A DNA stretch of 64,000 bases. Origin: Novipirellula artificiosorum. Lineage in GTDB: Bacteria; Planctomycetota; Planctomycetia; Pirellulales; Pirellulaceae. Under the pieces are notes generated by a model. That model was not told the origin of the DNA. It made no database searches and saw nothing but the letters and a program-made list of their open reading frames with translations. Shown here piece after piece: positions 53,453-62,162 of this stretch. The stretch lies in contig NZ_SJPV01000002.1 in NCBI RefSeq assembly GCF_007860135.1, positions 909,851 through 973,850 of the forward strand. Direction: 5' to 3'. Made by a program: the position numbers and the translations under genes. Numbering within the stretch: the stretch's first letter is position 1; each line of letters begins with the position of its first letter.

Positions 53453-54570
53453 AATCTTCTTTTATCACCTCTCTCTTGATCTTGAGTTCGTTGATGCTGT
53501 CCCTTGCATCCGGTTGCCGAAGTGCATCGACCCCACAGCGCAAGGTGGACACCTCACTCACGCGGTTTGCTTCGTCGGGCCATGAAGCCTTCGCCGAAGG
53601 AGATCTCGATGTTGCGATTGCCCAGTATCGCAAAGCGCTTCACCGAGCATGGTCGATCGATGACCCCTACGAGTCCGGAACCAGTGCGTACAACTTAGCG
53701 GCTTGCATGACAAGCTTGTCCAAAAATCAGGAAGCCAGGGATTGGTTAGTCGATGCGCGCGTGGAGCTTTGCCGGGCAAAAAGTTCTGCGGGAAACACTT
53801 GGTTGTTGGAAGCCAAGATCGCACAACAAGAATGCCGTTTTGAGGAAGCCAAGACCTTTGTGGATCGAGCCGCGTGCAGTCAGCCACCCTGTGATGCGGG
53901 CAGTGGCGATTGCCTTTGCGGCCCGAAGGATCCCTGCAAGGAATCGTGCGTCATGCGCATCCCCTGTGTCGGATCGCGAGTCAAGCAAAAGAAAGCTGCC
54001 GAGCAGTGCGAAGACGATTACACCGCTCAAATCCACCTGGCTCGAGCTCGATTGGCAGCAGAAACCTACGAGATTGAATGCGCCGAGATGCATTTCGCTT
54101 GTGCTTGCGAATTAGCAGCAGACGTTTGTAGCGAAAGCCTCCAGGCCGAATTGCAGAATGTTGCCGCGATGATTCATCTTGCCAAAGGCGAATACCTACA
54201 GGCCGCATGGCATTTTGACAACGAGGCGAAGCATCTTCGATTGGCAGGCAATTATCGAGAGATTCCCGTTGCCTTGGAATTGGCGTCGGCGGCCTATGAA
54301 CAAGCGGAACGAGCGGATTTGGCGGCCAGTCGGATGTGCCGCGTTGCCAGGATCTGGTTCGGCCGCGGCGAGTTCAAAAAATCGTGGAGTTATCTTCCGC
54401 AGGCTCTATGCCTCGCGGAACACTGCCGTTGCCAGTCCGCCAAGATTCGCTTGGCGCTTCTCGCGAAGGAAATCGAGTTGGCGTTGGCAGACCAGGGGGA
54501 ACCGATGCTGCCCAAACCGCCAAAGGATTCACTCCTGCTCGACAACTCGGAAAACCTCGAGAGTTCCTGA
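53449..54570 (+). CDS. Lipoprotein with TPR-like repeats, Mla operon
   Basis: 373 residues from TTG 53449, which overlaps the MCE stop. The signal ends in a lipobox (LMLSLASGC). The body has helical repeats of TPR type: SSGHEAFAEGDLDVAIAQYR, SAYNLAACMTSLSKNQEARD, AAMIHLAKGEYLQAAWHF, ALELASAAYEQAERADLAAS. A Cys-rich insert lies near 140-180 (CSQPPCDAGSGDCLCGPKDPCKESC split across the region), possibly a disulfide knot. It takes the place where MlaB or MlaC would be expected and may be the outer-membrane component. It converges with the cyclase gene with a 42-base overlap. Confidence 0.72.
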   Translation: MKSSFITSLLILSSLMLSLASGCRSASTPQRKVDTSLTRFASSGHEAFAEGDLDVAIAQYRKALHRAWSIDDPYESGTSAYNLAACMTSLSKNQEARDWLVDARVELCRAKSSAGNTWLLEAKIAQQECRFEEAKTFVDRAACSQPPCDAGSGDCLCGPKDPCKESCVMRIPCVGSRVKQKKAAEQCEDDYTAQIHLARARLAAETYEIECAEMHFACACELAADVCSESLQAELQNVAAMIHLAKGEYLQAAWHFDNEAKHLRLAGNYREIPVALELASAAYEQAERADLAASRMCRVARIWFGRGEFKKSWSYLPQALCLAEHCRCQSAKIRLALLAKEIELALADQGEPMLPKPPKDSLLLDNSENLESS

Positions 54571-56106
54571 TTTGCCTTTGACCCGCTGAGGCGGTTCGGC
54601 TTCGATCACAAACTCCTCGGTCAACCGGTCACGCGTGGTCCGCGTGATCAACAGCTGGCATCCCACGGCTTTGGTGAGTGCCTCGACGCGAGCGGCAACG
54701 TTGACGGTATCACCAATCGCCGTGTACTCCTGACGTTTCGGGGAACCGATGCTTCCCACGATCGCTGGACCGGAATTGATACCGATGCCGATTTGCAGAT
54801 CGGGCCATCCAACGTCGGCAAACTTCTCGGACGCCTGTTTCATGCAGCAAATCATTTCCAAGCCCGCTTTGACCGCTCGTTGGGCATGCTGGTCCGAGTG
54901 CAAACCGATGCCAAACAGAGCCATCAAACCATCACCTAAGAATTTGTTCGTCATGCCTCCATGCGACTCAATCTTCTCGACCGCTTCTCGAAAAAAGACG
55001 TTCAGGGCTGCAACAACTTGCTCCGGAGAATGAGAAGAAGCGTATTGGGTGAAGTTGCGAATGTCGACGAACATCACCGTGATGTCTTGTTCGCGCCCAG
55101 CCAAGCTGTTTTGCTCACTCAGGATTTGGCGTGCCGCTTCCTGGCCCACATGCCGACCAAACGTTTGTTGCAATTGCTCGCGTTGTCGCAACCCCTCGAC
55201 CATCGAGTTGAAACTCTCTATCAGCAGCCCAAAGTCATCGGCGCGAAGCAAATCCACTCGAACATCCAAGTGACCTCGGGCCACCTTGAGGGCGGCTTCC
55301 TTCATCAGCCGCACGGGGGTGGCGACCATCTTTCCGAGCATCCAGCTACTGCTGAGCCCGAACAGAATCGCGACCACTCCAACGGCCACCGCAAACGCAG
55401 GGGCTTCGTGTGCGGCGTCTGGGACGAGCAGGATCAAGACCAGCGAAACCACCGGGCTGACGACCGCCGAGAACGCCCACAACACGCCTCGTGTGGTGAT
55501 GTTCAGAGGCACCGCGCCAGGAACATGAACGGGGATCGCATCTTGAAAGAAGACGGGAAACAAAGCCTTTTGAATCGTCATCTCGACCGCAAAAAAGCTG
55601 TGCGTTAGCGCGATCAGCGACGCGATGATGAACGACGTGATCAGGTGCGTGACCACATCGGCGGACAAAGGCTCGGGCACCGCGCGAAGTGCAGCCGGAA
55701 AGACCGGGATGCAACTCAGCCACCCAATGGACGCGACCAGCAGAAACCACCAAGGCAGATTGATCACGATCCGCCGAGCCCGTTGCAACCGATCCGGCGG
55801 CACCGACTCTCCTTGAAGCAAGGAGCGATGAATCGGCCTCAGCCAAAACAACGGTATCAAGAAACACCCGATCGCGACCGGGTAAACCAGCAGATTGAAC
55901 CCTTGCCAACAAGCGTCGAACCGCTCCATCTGCGCGTCGCTGAGCAGCGGCCGAATTTGCTTTGCATTGTAGAGGACGTTGATAACGCTGCCGATTGCGT
56001 TTGCAAGGACCGGTGAAACGCAGACAAAGAACAACCCGTGTCGCTGCCACACACTCCAACGAACGAGCGGCAAGTTCTCCGATGGCTTCGCAGCGGCAAC
56101 CGGCAC
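54529..56106 (-). CDS. Membrane class III adenylate/guanylate cyclase with HAMP domain
   Basis: 525 residues. Six membrane spans occupy the first 260 residues, followed by a HAMP linker (ATPVRLMKEAALKVARGHLDVRVDL) and a class III nucleotide cyclase domain (about 350-515): VMFVDIRNFTQYASSH with the first metal Asp, MTNKFLGDGLMALFG with the second, GIGINSGPAIVG, and EYTAIGDTVNVAARVEALTK. The substrate-specifying Lys appears in TNKFLGDG; which nucleotide it uses is likely ATP but not proven. The start is GTG 56106, 11 bases after the DUF3127 stop, so the two genes are probably co-transcribed. Confidence 0.88.
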   Translation of the reverse strand: MPVAAAKPSENLPLVRWSVWQRHGLFFVCVSPVLANAIGSVINVLYNAKQIRPLLSDAQMERFDACWQGFNLLVYPVAIGCFLIPLFWLRPIHRSLLQGESVPPDRLQRARRIVINLPWWFLLVASIGWLSCIPVFPAALRAVPEPLSADVVTHLITSFIIASLIALTHSFFAVEMTIQKALFPVFFQDAIPVHVPGAVPLNITTRGVLWAFSAVVSPVVSLVLILLVPDAAHEAPAFAVAVGVVAILFGLSSSWMLGKMVATPVRLMKEAALKVARGHLDVRVDLLRADDFGLLIESFNSMVEGLRQREQLQQTFGRHVGQEAARQILSEQNSLAGREQDITVMFVDIRNFTQYASSHSPEQVVAALNVFFREAVEKIESHGGMTNKFLGDGLMALFGIGLHSDQHAQRAVKAGLEMICCMKQASEKFADVGWPDLQIGIGINSGPAIVGSIGSPKRQEYTAIGDTVNVAARVEALTKAVGCQLLITRTTRDRLTEEFVIEAEPPQRVKGKSGTLEVFRVVEQE

Positions 56107-56117
56107 CTCAAAGAGCC

Positions 56118-56495
56118 CTAAAATGGTGCGTCTTCTTCGCTCGCTTCGTTGAACGCATCATTGGGCGACTCTGAGACCCGTTCCGTCATCGTATCCCCGC
56201 CGCCATTGAGCACTCGAAACGATAACGCCTCGGCATTGAGAAAGAACTTAACTTCGCTTTGCTCGTCCTTTTGCCAACGACGGCCATTGAGCCGATAAAC
56301 CACTTCAATCTCGTCGCCCACGTTCAATTCGTCGGCCAAATCGCAACCGTCCTTGATGAACTCAAGCGGCACAAAGTTCGTGAAGCTGCCCTTTTCCTGT
56401 TCCAGCACCACCAAACGTTTGCGAAACCCCTTACTTCCATAACTCTTGGTGTCCTCAATCAAATGCACGACACCGCTAACCTTCGACTCGCTCAT
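56118..56495 (-). CDS. DUF3127 protein with SSB-like C-terminal tip
   Basis: 125 residues. The DUF3127 core (VSGVVHLIEDTKSYGSKGFRK, LEFIKDGCDLADELNVGDEI, YRLNGRRW) is a small beta-rich, OB-fold-like domain found in Bacteroidetes and Planctomycetes. After a short linker it ends NEASEEDAPF. That acidic stretch ending in Pro-Phe mimics the terminal peptide of single-stranded DNA-binding protein, through which SSB recruits repair and replication enzymes. ATG 56495 fits the domain; the frame is open to 56567. It lies between the sulfatase and cyclase genes. Confidence 0.8.
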   Translation of the reverse strand: MSESKVSGVVHLIEDTKSYGSKGFRKRLVVLEQEKGSFTNFVPLEFIKDGCDLADELNVGDEIEVVYRLNGRRWQKDEQSEVKFFLNAEALSFRVLNGGGDTMTERVSESPNDAFNEASEEDAPF

Positions 56496-56633
56496 ACTTT
56501 TTGCTCTACAAACTGAATGGGTGATTTGCCAAGATCCATTATGGTTGAGTTCCCGGGCGTCTGACAACCCACAGCGTTTGATCGAGTTGCGGTCGCCAAG
56601 ATCGCGTGAAAATGAGGTACGTCTCGGACGGAA

Positions 56634-58133
56634 TCACGAATCCCAGTCCATTGGCAGCCGCTCATCCTCCGGATCCAACTTTCCAGGTTCGCGACGTTCA
56701 CTGCCCCCTTGGTCGGTCAAACGGTCTCCGAGTTCCTCGCGTGCCTGAGCCGCGGCAGCCATCAATTTCGCCACCACCTCCGGATACTGGTCTTTCACAT
56801 CCTTGGTTTCCGAGACATCGGCGTCGAGATCAAACAGACTTAATTGAATTTTGTTCGTTTCATATCCAACCGGGAAGCCACCCGACCCACCCTCGCGCCC
56901 GTTCAAGCTGCGATAGCCATGGGGGAACATCAACTTGAAGCGTTCGTTGCGAACCGCTTCCAATTCGCCTCCCTTGTAGTAGCACCAAAACGCGTCATGG
57001 GGTGATGCGGCACCGGCTTCGCCAAACATCAGCGGCCGAATGTCTCGGCCATCCAACTTGCGAGAGGGCAAATCCGCATCAATCAGTTTCGCGACGGTGG
57101 GAAGAATGTCGATGGTGCTGCACAGCTTGTCGCATGTCGTACCTGCGGGAATTTTCCCCTTCCAACGCATCAACGTCGGCTCGCGGTAGCCACCTTCAAA
57201 CATCGTCCCTTTCCCTTCACGCAACGGTGTCGCCTTGCCAGCGTGGGCCCCGTACGAGAGCCAGGGCCCATTGTCGCTCGTAAAAATAACCAGCGTCTTC
57301 TCATCCGCTCCGATCTCTTCGATGGCCTTCATCACTTGCCCCACCGACCAATCAACTTCCATCACGACGTCACCGAACAACCCCGCGCCGCTCTTTCCGC
57401 GAAAATCTTCGGAGACGTACAGTGGCACGTGCACCATCGGATGCGGTAGGTACAAAAAGAACGGATGGTCGGCGTTGCTCTTGATGAATTCGACCGCCCG
57501 CTCGGTAAACTGCTTCGTCATCTGTTCTTGGTCGGCGGGTTGGATATTGGGATTCACAATCTCGTATCCCCCTCCGCGTGTCGCCGAAATCATTGGCAAT
57601 GCGGGCCACGGTGATTTCGCATCCGGGTTCTTTTTACGCTTCGAAAGGAAATCGGGGTGAAGCGGCCACATGTCGTTGCTATAGGGAATACCGTAGTAGA
57701 GATCAAAGCCATGGTTGGTTGGCAAAAATTTCGGGTGATGTCCTAAGTGCCATTTGCCAAAGATGGCAGTCGCATAGCCCTTCGATTTGCAGATCTCGGC
57801 AATCGTCGTTTCGTCGGGGTTGATGCCGATTTCAGACTTTGGCCCGAGAGCACCAGCGATGCCGATTCGCCGATGATAACAACCGGTCATCAGTGCCGAT
57901 CGCGACGCCGAACAGACAGCCGAGGAGACAACGAAGTCGGTAAACTTCCGGCCTTCGGCAGCCATCGAATCCAAGTGGGGCGTCGGATAATCGGTCCCAC
58001 CAAACGGGTTAATATCGGCGTAACCCATATCGTCGATGAAGATCACAACGACATTTGGCGCAGCAGGATCGCCCCCATGAAGTTGGCCGCAAATCAGGGT
58101 GGCAAAAAGTGACAGGACGTAGAATCGAGACAT
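56634..58133 (-). CDS. Secreted sulfatase (formylglycine-type)
   Basis: 499 residues with a Sec signal (SRFYVLSLFATLICGQLHG). The N-terminal metal Asp pair is in VVVIFIDDMGYADINPFGG. The formylglycine motif is CSASRSALMTG (C-x-A-x-R form), and YATAIFGKWHLGH follows. Further ligands lie in FFLYLPHPMVHVPLY and VIFTSDNGPW (DN). Length and order match the arylsulfatase A family. It should desulfate algal or host glycans, and planctomycete genomes carry dozens. ATG 58133 is chosen to fit the signal; ATG 58211 is also in frame. It is divergent from the beta-helix gene. Confidence 0.93.
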   Translation of the reverse strand: MSRFYVLSLFATLICGQLHGGDPAAPNVVVIFIDDMGYADINPFGGTDYPTPHLDSMAAEGRKFTDFVVSSAVCSASRSALMTGCYHRRIGIAGALGPKSEIGINPDETTIAEICKSKGYATAIFGKWHLGHHPKFLPTNHGFDLYYGIPYSNDMWPLHPDFLSKRKKNPDAKSPWPALPMISATRGGGYEIVNPNIQPADQEQMTKQFTERAVEFIKSNADHPFFLYLPHPMVHVPLYVSEDFRGKSGAGLFGDVVMEVDWSVGQVMKAIEEIGADEKTLVIFTSDNGPWLSYGAHAGKATPLREGKGTMFEGGYREPTLMRWKGKIPAGTTCDKLCSTIDILPTVAKLIDADLPSRKLDGRDIRPLMFGEAGAASPHDAFWCYYKGGELEAVRNERFKLMFPHGYRSLNGREGGSGGFPVGYETNKIQLSLFDLDADVSETKDVKDQYPEVVAKLMAAAAQAREELGDRLTDQGGSERREPGKLDPEDERLPMDWDS

Positions 58134-58457
58134 CGGGCAACAGCTCACGATGGGAGGGAAGGCGGGTGTGTCAGAATGGACTATCTTAACCCTTCCCCCG
58201 CACCGCTGCAAAACCCGGGTGACGATTGCGTGCAGGAACCAGCTGCGACCCGCTCCGCGGTCGGTGCAGGATCCAACGCGGGATCACCGAGAAGCGTCGC
58301 GGCTGCGGGTCTTCTCTTGTCGACAAGTCGCTTGGGTGATGAGCTATGGCCGCGACGCAGGCAGCAAATGGCAGCGAGTCATTGGGTCGTGTAGAATGAA
58401 GTTCTGCATCCAACTGGCGTATTGGCCGGTCCCACCTTTGCTAAGAAAGTCCCACCG
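58134..58457. other. Intergenic region between divergent sulfatase and beta-helix genes
   Basis: 324 bases. A tgTAGAAT (58390-58397) resembles an extended -10 for the beta-helix gene, about 60 bases before its ATG, but no good -35 accompanies it. Nothing else is recognisable. Confidence 0.35.
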
Positions 58458-60566
58458 ATGAGATTTCGTTGTTTCCCGCGGCTCGTGTGCTGCCTGTATG
58501 TCTTCTCGCTTGGCTGGTCGGCAAACGCCGCCGATTTCCACGTTGCAACCTTTGGGAACGATGCCTGGTCAGGAACCGTTGCGACGGTCAACCAAGCCGC
58601 GTCCGACGGTCCCCTCGCATCGCTCGCTGCGGCCCAGCAGCGCGTTCGGACGCTTCGCCAGCAACAGCCCAATCGGCAATCGCCGATCGTCGTCGAACTC
58701 GCCGAGGGAACCTATTTCCTGGAGGAACCCTTGGCGTTCAGCGCCGAGGATTCGGGGACACCGCAATCGCCCGTGATCTACCAAGCTGCCAAAGGTGCTC
58801 GGCCTGTGATCAGCGGTGGTGTGAAGGTCAGCCAATGGAGGACGAACGATCAAGGAGAGTGGTACACCGATCTTGAACCGGGAGCGTGGAGCTTCTCGCA
58901 AATGTTTGTGAATGACCAGCGTCGGTTCCGACCGCGATGGCCAGAGCAGGGTTACTATAAGATTTCGAAGAAACTCGAACCTTCCGATCAATCCGCTGGC
59001 AAAGGGCACGACCAGTTTGGCTTTGCGGCTGGCGAACTGAACCCGAATTGGCAAAACCTTCAGGATGTGGAAATCGTTGCCTTTCATCACTGGACGGCAT
59101 CCCGTATCCCGATCGCCGAGGTGGATGATTCGCACAACCGGGTACGACTTGGCGGGCACACCACCGGGCTTAGTTCTTGGGCCGAGTTCAAGCAGGGGCA
59201 TCGGTATTTCGCCGAAAATGTCAAGGAAGCACTCCGCAAACCGGGCCAGTGGTATTTCGACCGCCCGACAAGACGCTTGACCTACATCCCGCGTCGGGGT
59301 GAAACGCTTCAAAACACCACGGTGATCGTGCCAAAAATCAAGAATTTGTTGCTGCTTCGTGGCGAGGTTGCTCGGCGTGAATGGGTGCAACACCTTGGCT
59401 TCCGTGGCCTGACGTTCGCCCATGCCAATTGGTCGACACCCCCGACCGGTCAGTCGTTCCCGCAAGCGGAAATCAATCTGGGCGCGGCGATCGCGGCCAT
59501 GGGGGCTCGGTACATCGATTTTGACCACTGTGCCGTTCGCCATGTTGGTGAATATGCGATGGGATTTGGACCTGGATGCCAGCACAACCGAGTCACGGCC
59601 TGCGAACTGGTCGATTTGGGGGCGGGTGGAATCAAGATTGGCAGCAGTTTGCCGACCGTGTGGGGCAACACACTCGCCGCCCCGAACGATGACGAAGCCT
59701 TGGTTTCCCATCACACCATCGAAGATTGCTTGATCGCTCATGCGGGGCGGTTGCACTCAGCCGGTATCGGTGTCTGGGTAGGTCATTCGCCGCACAACGC
59801 AATTCGCCACAACGACGTTTTTGACCTCTACTACTCAGCGTTTTCGCTCGGCTGGGTGTGGGGCTATGGCCAAAGCCGTGCCCACCACAACGAAGTGGCC
59901 TCCAATCATGCTTTCGACATCGGGCAGGGTGTTCTGAGTGATATGGGATGCATCTACACACTCGGGATTTCACCCGGCACCTCGATCCAAGACAACCACT
60001 TCCACGATGTGATCTCGTATGACTATGGCGGTTGGGGATTGTACACCGATGAGGGATCCACCGGCGTCACGATGCGCAACAACCTGGTCTATCGTTGTTC
60101 TCGAGGTGGATTCCACCAGCATTACGGGAAAGAGAATCGCATCGAGAACAATATTTTTGCGGAGGGCGGCCAGCATCAACTGCAACGTACGCGAAGCGAA
60201 GACCACACCTCGTTCACGTTCGAGCGCAACCTGGTCTACTGGACCAAGGAAAGCCCCTTGCTCGGAAGCAACTGGTCTGACAACCACTTTCGCTGCGATC
60301 ACAATTTGTATTGGAATGGGGGGCGTCCGATTCGGTTTGCCGATGGCTTGACCCTTCATCAGTGGCAACAAGAACGCGACCAAGACACTCACTCACAGAT
60401 CGCGGATCCGGGCTTTGTCGATCCCGCCAATGGCGACTTTCATTTGAAGGCGGATTCGCCCGCATTCCAAGTTGGTTTTGTGCCTTTCGATTACACCGCT
60501 GCGGGGCGACGGATCCCCTTGGAATTGACCGCCGATCTGCCGGAGGTGCCAGCGGCATTTGAATGA
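58458..60566 (+). CDS. Secreted right-handed beta-helix protein
   Basis: 702 residues. A Sec signal (LVCCLYVFSLGWSANA) precedes DFHVATFGNDAWSGT, a common opening of planctomycete parallel beta-helix proteins. Then come a PbH1-type repeat region (about 310-640), with short Asn-rich turns such as HNRVTACELVDLGAGGIKIG, HNAIRHNDVFDLYYSAF, GTSIQDNHFHDVISY and GVTMRNNLVYRC. Such folds occur in polysaccharide lyases and glycosidases, but no catalytic motif can be assigned. The C-terminal FHLKADSPAFQVGF cap is typical. ATG 58458 is preferred to 58422. Confidence 0.85.
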   Translation: MRFRCFPRLVCCLYVFSLGWSANAADFHVATFGNDAWSGTVATVNQAASDGPLASLAAAQQRVRTLRQQQPNRQSPIVVELAEGTYFLEEPLAFSAEDSGTPQSPVIYQAAKGARPVISGGVKVSQWRTNDQGEWYTDLEPGAWSFSQMFVNDQRRFRPRWPEQGYYKISKKLEPSDQSAGKGHDQFGFAAGELNPNWQNLQDVEIVAFHHWTASRIPIAEVDDSHNRVRLGGHTTGLSSWAEFKQGHRYFAENVKEALRKPGQWYFDRPTRRLTYIPRRGETLQNTTVIVPKIKNLLLLRGEVARREWVQHLGFRGLTFAHANWSTPPTGQSFPQAEINLGAAIAAMGARYIDFDHCAVRHVGEYAMGFGPGCQHNRVTACELVDLGAGGIKIGSSLPTVWGNTLAAPNDDEALVSHHTIEDCLIAHAGRLHSAGIGVWVGHSPHNAIRHNDVFDLYYSAFSLGWVWGYGQSRAHHNEVASNHAFDIGQGVLSDMGCIYTLGISPGTSIQDNHFHDVISYDYGGWGLYTDEGSTGVTMRNNLVYRCSRGGFHQHYGKENRIENNIFAEGGQHQLQRTRSEDHTSFTFERNLVYWTKESPLLGSNWSDNHFRCDHNLYWNGGRPIRFADGLTLHQWQQERDQDTHSQIADPGFVDPANGDFHLKADSPAFQVGFVPFDYTAAGRRIPLELTADLPEVPAAFE

Positions 60567-60617
60567 TCGCGCGACTCGAACTCGCTGAAATCGCCGATGC
60601 GCTTCTCGGTTCGAAGA

Positions 60618-60799
60618 AGCCCCTCACCCCCGACCCCTCTCCCCGCTTGCGCGGGGCGAGGGGAGCCAGGGTGGTTGAGCCTCTGCGGTTTAGCCAGGGT
60701 GTTGATCGTCTGCGGTCTACTAAGTCGTGTCGTAAGCAATGAAGTTGGGCTCCCTTCTCCCCGCGCCGCGGGGGGAGAAGGGCTGGGGATGAGGGGGCT
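60618..60799. repeat. Palindromic repeat element, copy 1
   Basis: About 182 bp with imperfect terminal inverted repeats of roughly 27 bp: agcccctcacccccgaccc at the left and the complement-like gggctggggatgagggggct at the right. Inner blocks gcttgcgcggggcg and cgcgccgcgg are further palindromes. Confidence 0.8.
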
Positions 60800-60847
60800 C
60801 AGCAGACGCACACGTCCAATAAGGTGCGAGCAACCTGGCACGGTGAA

Positions 60848-61117
60848 AGCCCCTCACCCCCGACCCCTCTCCCCGCTTGCGCGGGGCGAGGGGAGCCAGG
60901 GTGGTAGAGCCTTTGCGGTTTAGCAACTGATGCAGACACCGATCGGATTGTGCTCGCGTCTCCGCTTGCGCGGGGCGAGGGGAGCCAGGATGGTAGAGCC
61001 TGTGCGGTTAGCCAGGATGGTGATGGTCTGCGGTCTACTGAGTCGTTTAGGAAGCCTTGAAGTTGGGCTCCCTTCTCCCCCGCGCCGCGGGGGAGAAGGG
61101 CTGGGGATGAGGGGGCT
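60848..61117. repeat. Palindromic repeat element, copy 2, with internal duplication
   Basis: About 270 bp with the same ends as copy 1. It is longer because the gcttgcgcggggcgagggga block and its gtagagcct continuation appear twice (near 60878 and 60964) around a unique 40-base spacer. The right third matches copy 1 with few changes. Confidence 0.8.
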
Positions 61118-61224
61118 TACGCTTGTTGTTCGCGGCGATGACTCCGAGAACGCTTTCAGAGTGCAGTTGGCGGGGCTTTGGAATCCAACCGCCTCGTGGT
61201 AATGTTCCCAACGACAACAGCCTT

Positions 61225-61425
61225 TTATTCCGAAGCTCGCTCTTCGACCTCCGGCGCAACGGCATTCATTGCTTGATCCAACTGCTTCATGTTTTCCTCG
61301 GCGTCTCGCAACATCAACATCGCGGTCTGTTGCGTGCTTTGCCGAATCATGGCTTCGTTTCGGTCGCTGGTCGCCGCCTTTAATTGCTTGTTCGCCTTTT
61401 CTAATTCGACCAAACGGAGCTTCAC
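61225..61425 (-). CDS. Small coiled-coil protein or gene remnant
   Basis: 66 residues from GTG 61425 (the frame is open to 61578 but the added N-terminus is unlike a protein). The sequence LRLVELEKANKQLKAAT through TAMLMLRDAEENMKQLDQAM forms heptads of a coiled coil, and the end is acidic. The upstream portion (TSTQRT) reads as if it continues a longer protein, so this may be the 3' end of a decayed gene. No family recognised. Confidence 0.35.
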   Translation of the reverse strand: MKLRLVELEKANKQLKAATSDRNEAMIRQSTQQTAMLMLRDAEENMKQLDQAMNAVAPEVEERASE

Positions 61426-61610
61426 CGTTCGCTGCGTCGATGTCGCATCGATCAATGGCTGACGCGACGGACAGTAACACCTCCTGACCCCTGTACCCGA
61501 TCGTCGGAGTGTAGGATGAGCTGCTATTCTTGGGAAATGCTTGAAAACCTGACTCACATGAAGACTTCCGAAATCCAACCTCCCTGCTGATTCGTCTTAC
61601 CCGTAGACCC

Positions 61611-62162
61611 ATGGAACCTCGGCCCGAAACGTCCGATGCAACCGAATCGCGACTCCGCCATCGGCTGGAGACGCTGTTTGACGATGCGCAGGGCGAAATT
61701 CTGGGGACGTTGTTCTATTTGGTGGGCAACCGGGAAGATGCTCGCGATGCCTTGCAGGAAACGTTCTTGAAGTGTTGGCGGAATCGTCAACAAATTGACC
61801 AGATCAGCAACCTGCGTGCTTGGGTCTTTCGCATCGCACTGAACACTGGCCGCGATTGTCGCAAGGCCGCCTGGAACCGGCGGCGGCAATCGTTGTCGGA
61901 TCCATTTTCAGGGGACAACCTCATGGTATCAACAGCGGAATCGCCCGAAACGGGGGCCATCCGGGACGAAGAACTTCAGCAACTGCAACGGCAGGTGATG
62001 AAGCTTCGATCGGAGGAACGCGAGGTCTTTTTGCTGAGACAGAACGGCTCGCTGACCTACGAACAGATTGCCGAAGCGATGTCGTTACCGCTGGGGACCG
62101 TCAAAACACGGATGCGCACGGCGATCCGAACCCTCCGCGAAGCTGTGGGAGGACGATCATGA
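61611..62162 (+). CDS. ECF-type RNA polymerase sigma factor
   Basis: 183 residues with region 2 (AQGEILGTLFYLVGNREDAR, DALQETFLKCWRNRQQI, NLRAWVFRIALNTGRD) and region 4 (LRSEEREVFLLRQNGSLTYE, IAEAMSLPLGTVKTRMRTA). Region 3 is absent, so it belongs to the ECF group. ATG 61611 is used. Its stop TGA (62160-62162) overlaps the ATG (62159) of the next gene, an anti-sigma-like membrane protein, the usual sigma/anti-sigma arrangement. It probably controls envelope-related genes. Confidence 0.93.
   Translation: MEPRPETSDATESRLRHRLETLFDDAQGEILGTLFYLVGNREDARDALQETFLKCWRNRQQIDQISNLRAWVFRIALNTGRDCRKAAWNRRRQSLSDPFSGDNLMVSTAESPETGAIRDEELQQLQRQVMKLRSEEREVFLLRQNGSLTYEQIAEAMSLPLGTVKTRMRTAIRTLREAVGGRS

Larger units (their letters stand above)
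60567..61224. other. Intergenic region with two long palindromic repeats
   Basis: 658 bases with no credible gene. It is mostly the two related elements at 60618-60799 and 60848-61117. Frames open across them are repeat artefacts. Confidence 0.7.

Noticed and set aside
60920..61612. 230-codon minus-strand frame over the second palindromic element
   Set aside because: It mixes repeat sequence and antisense of the small coiled-coil region; no domain.
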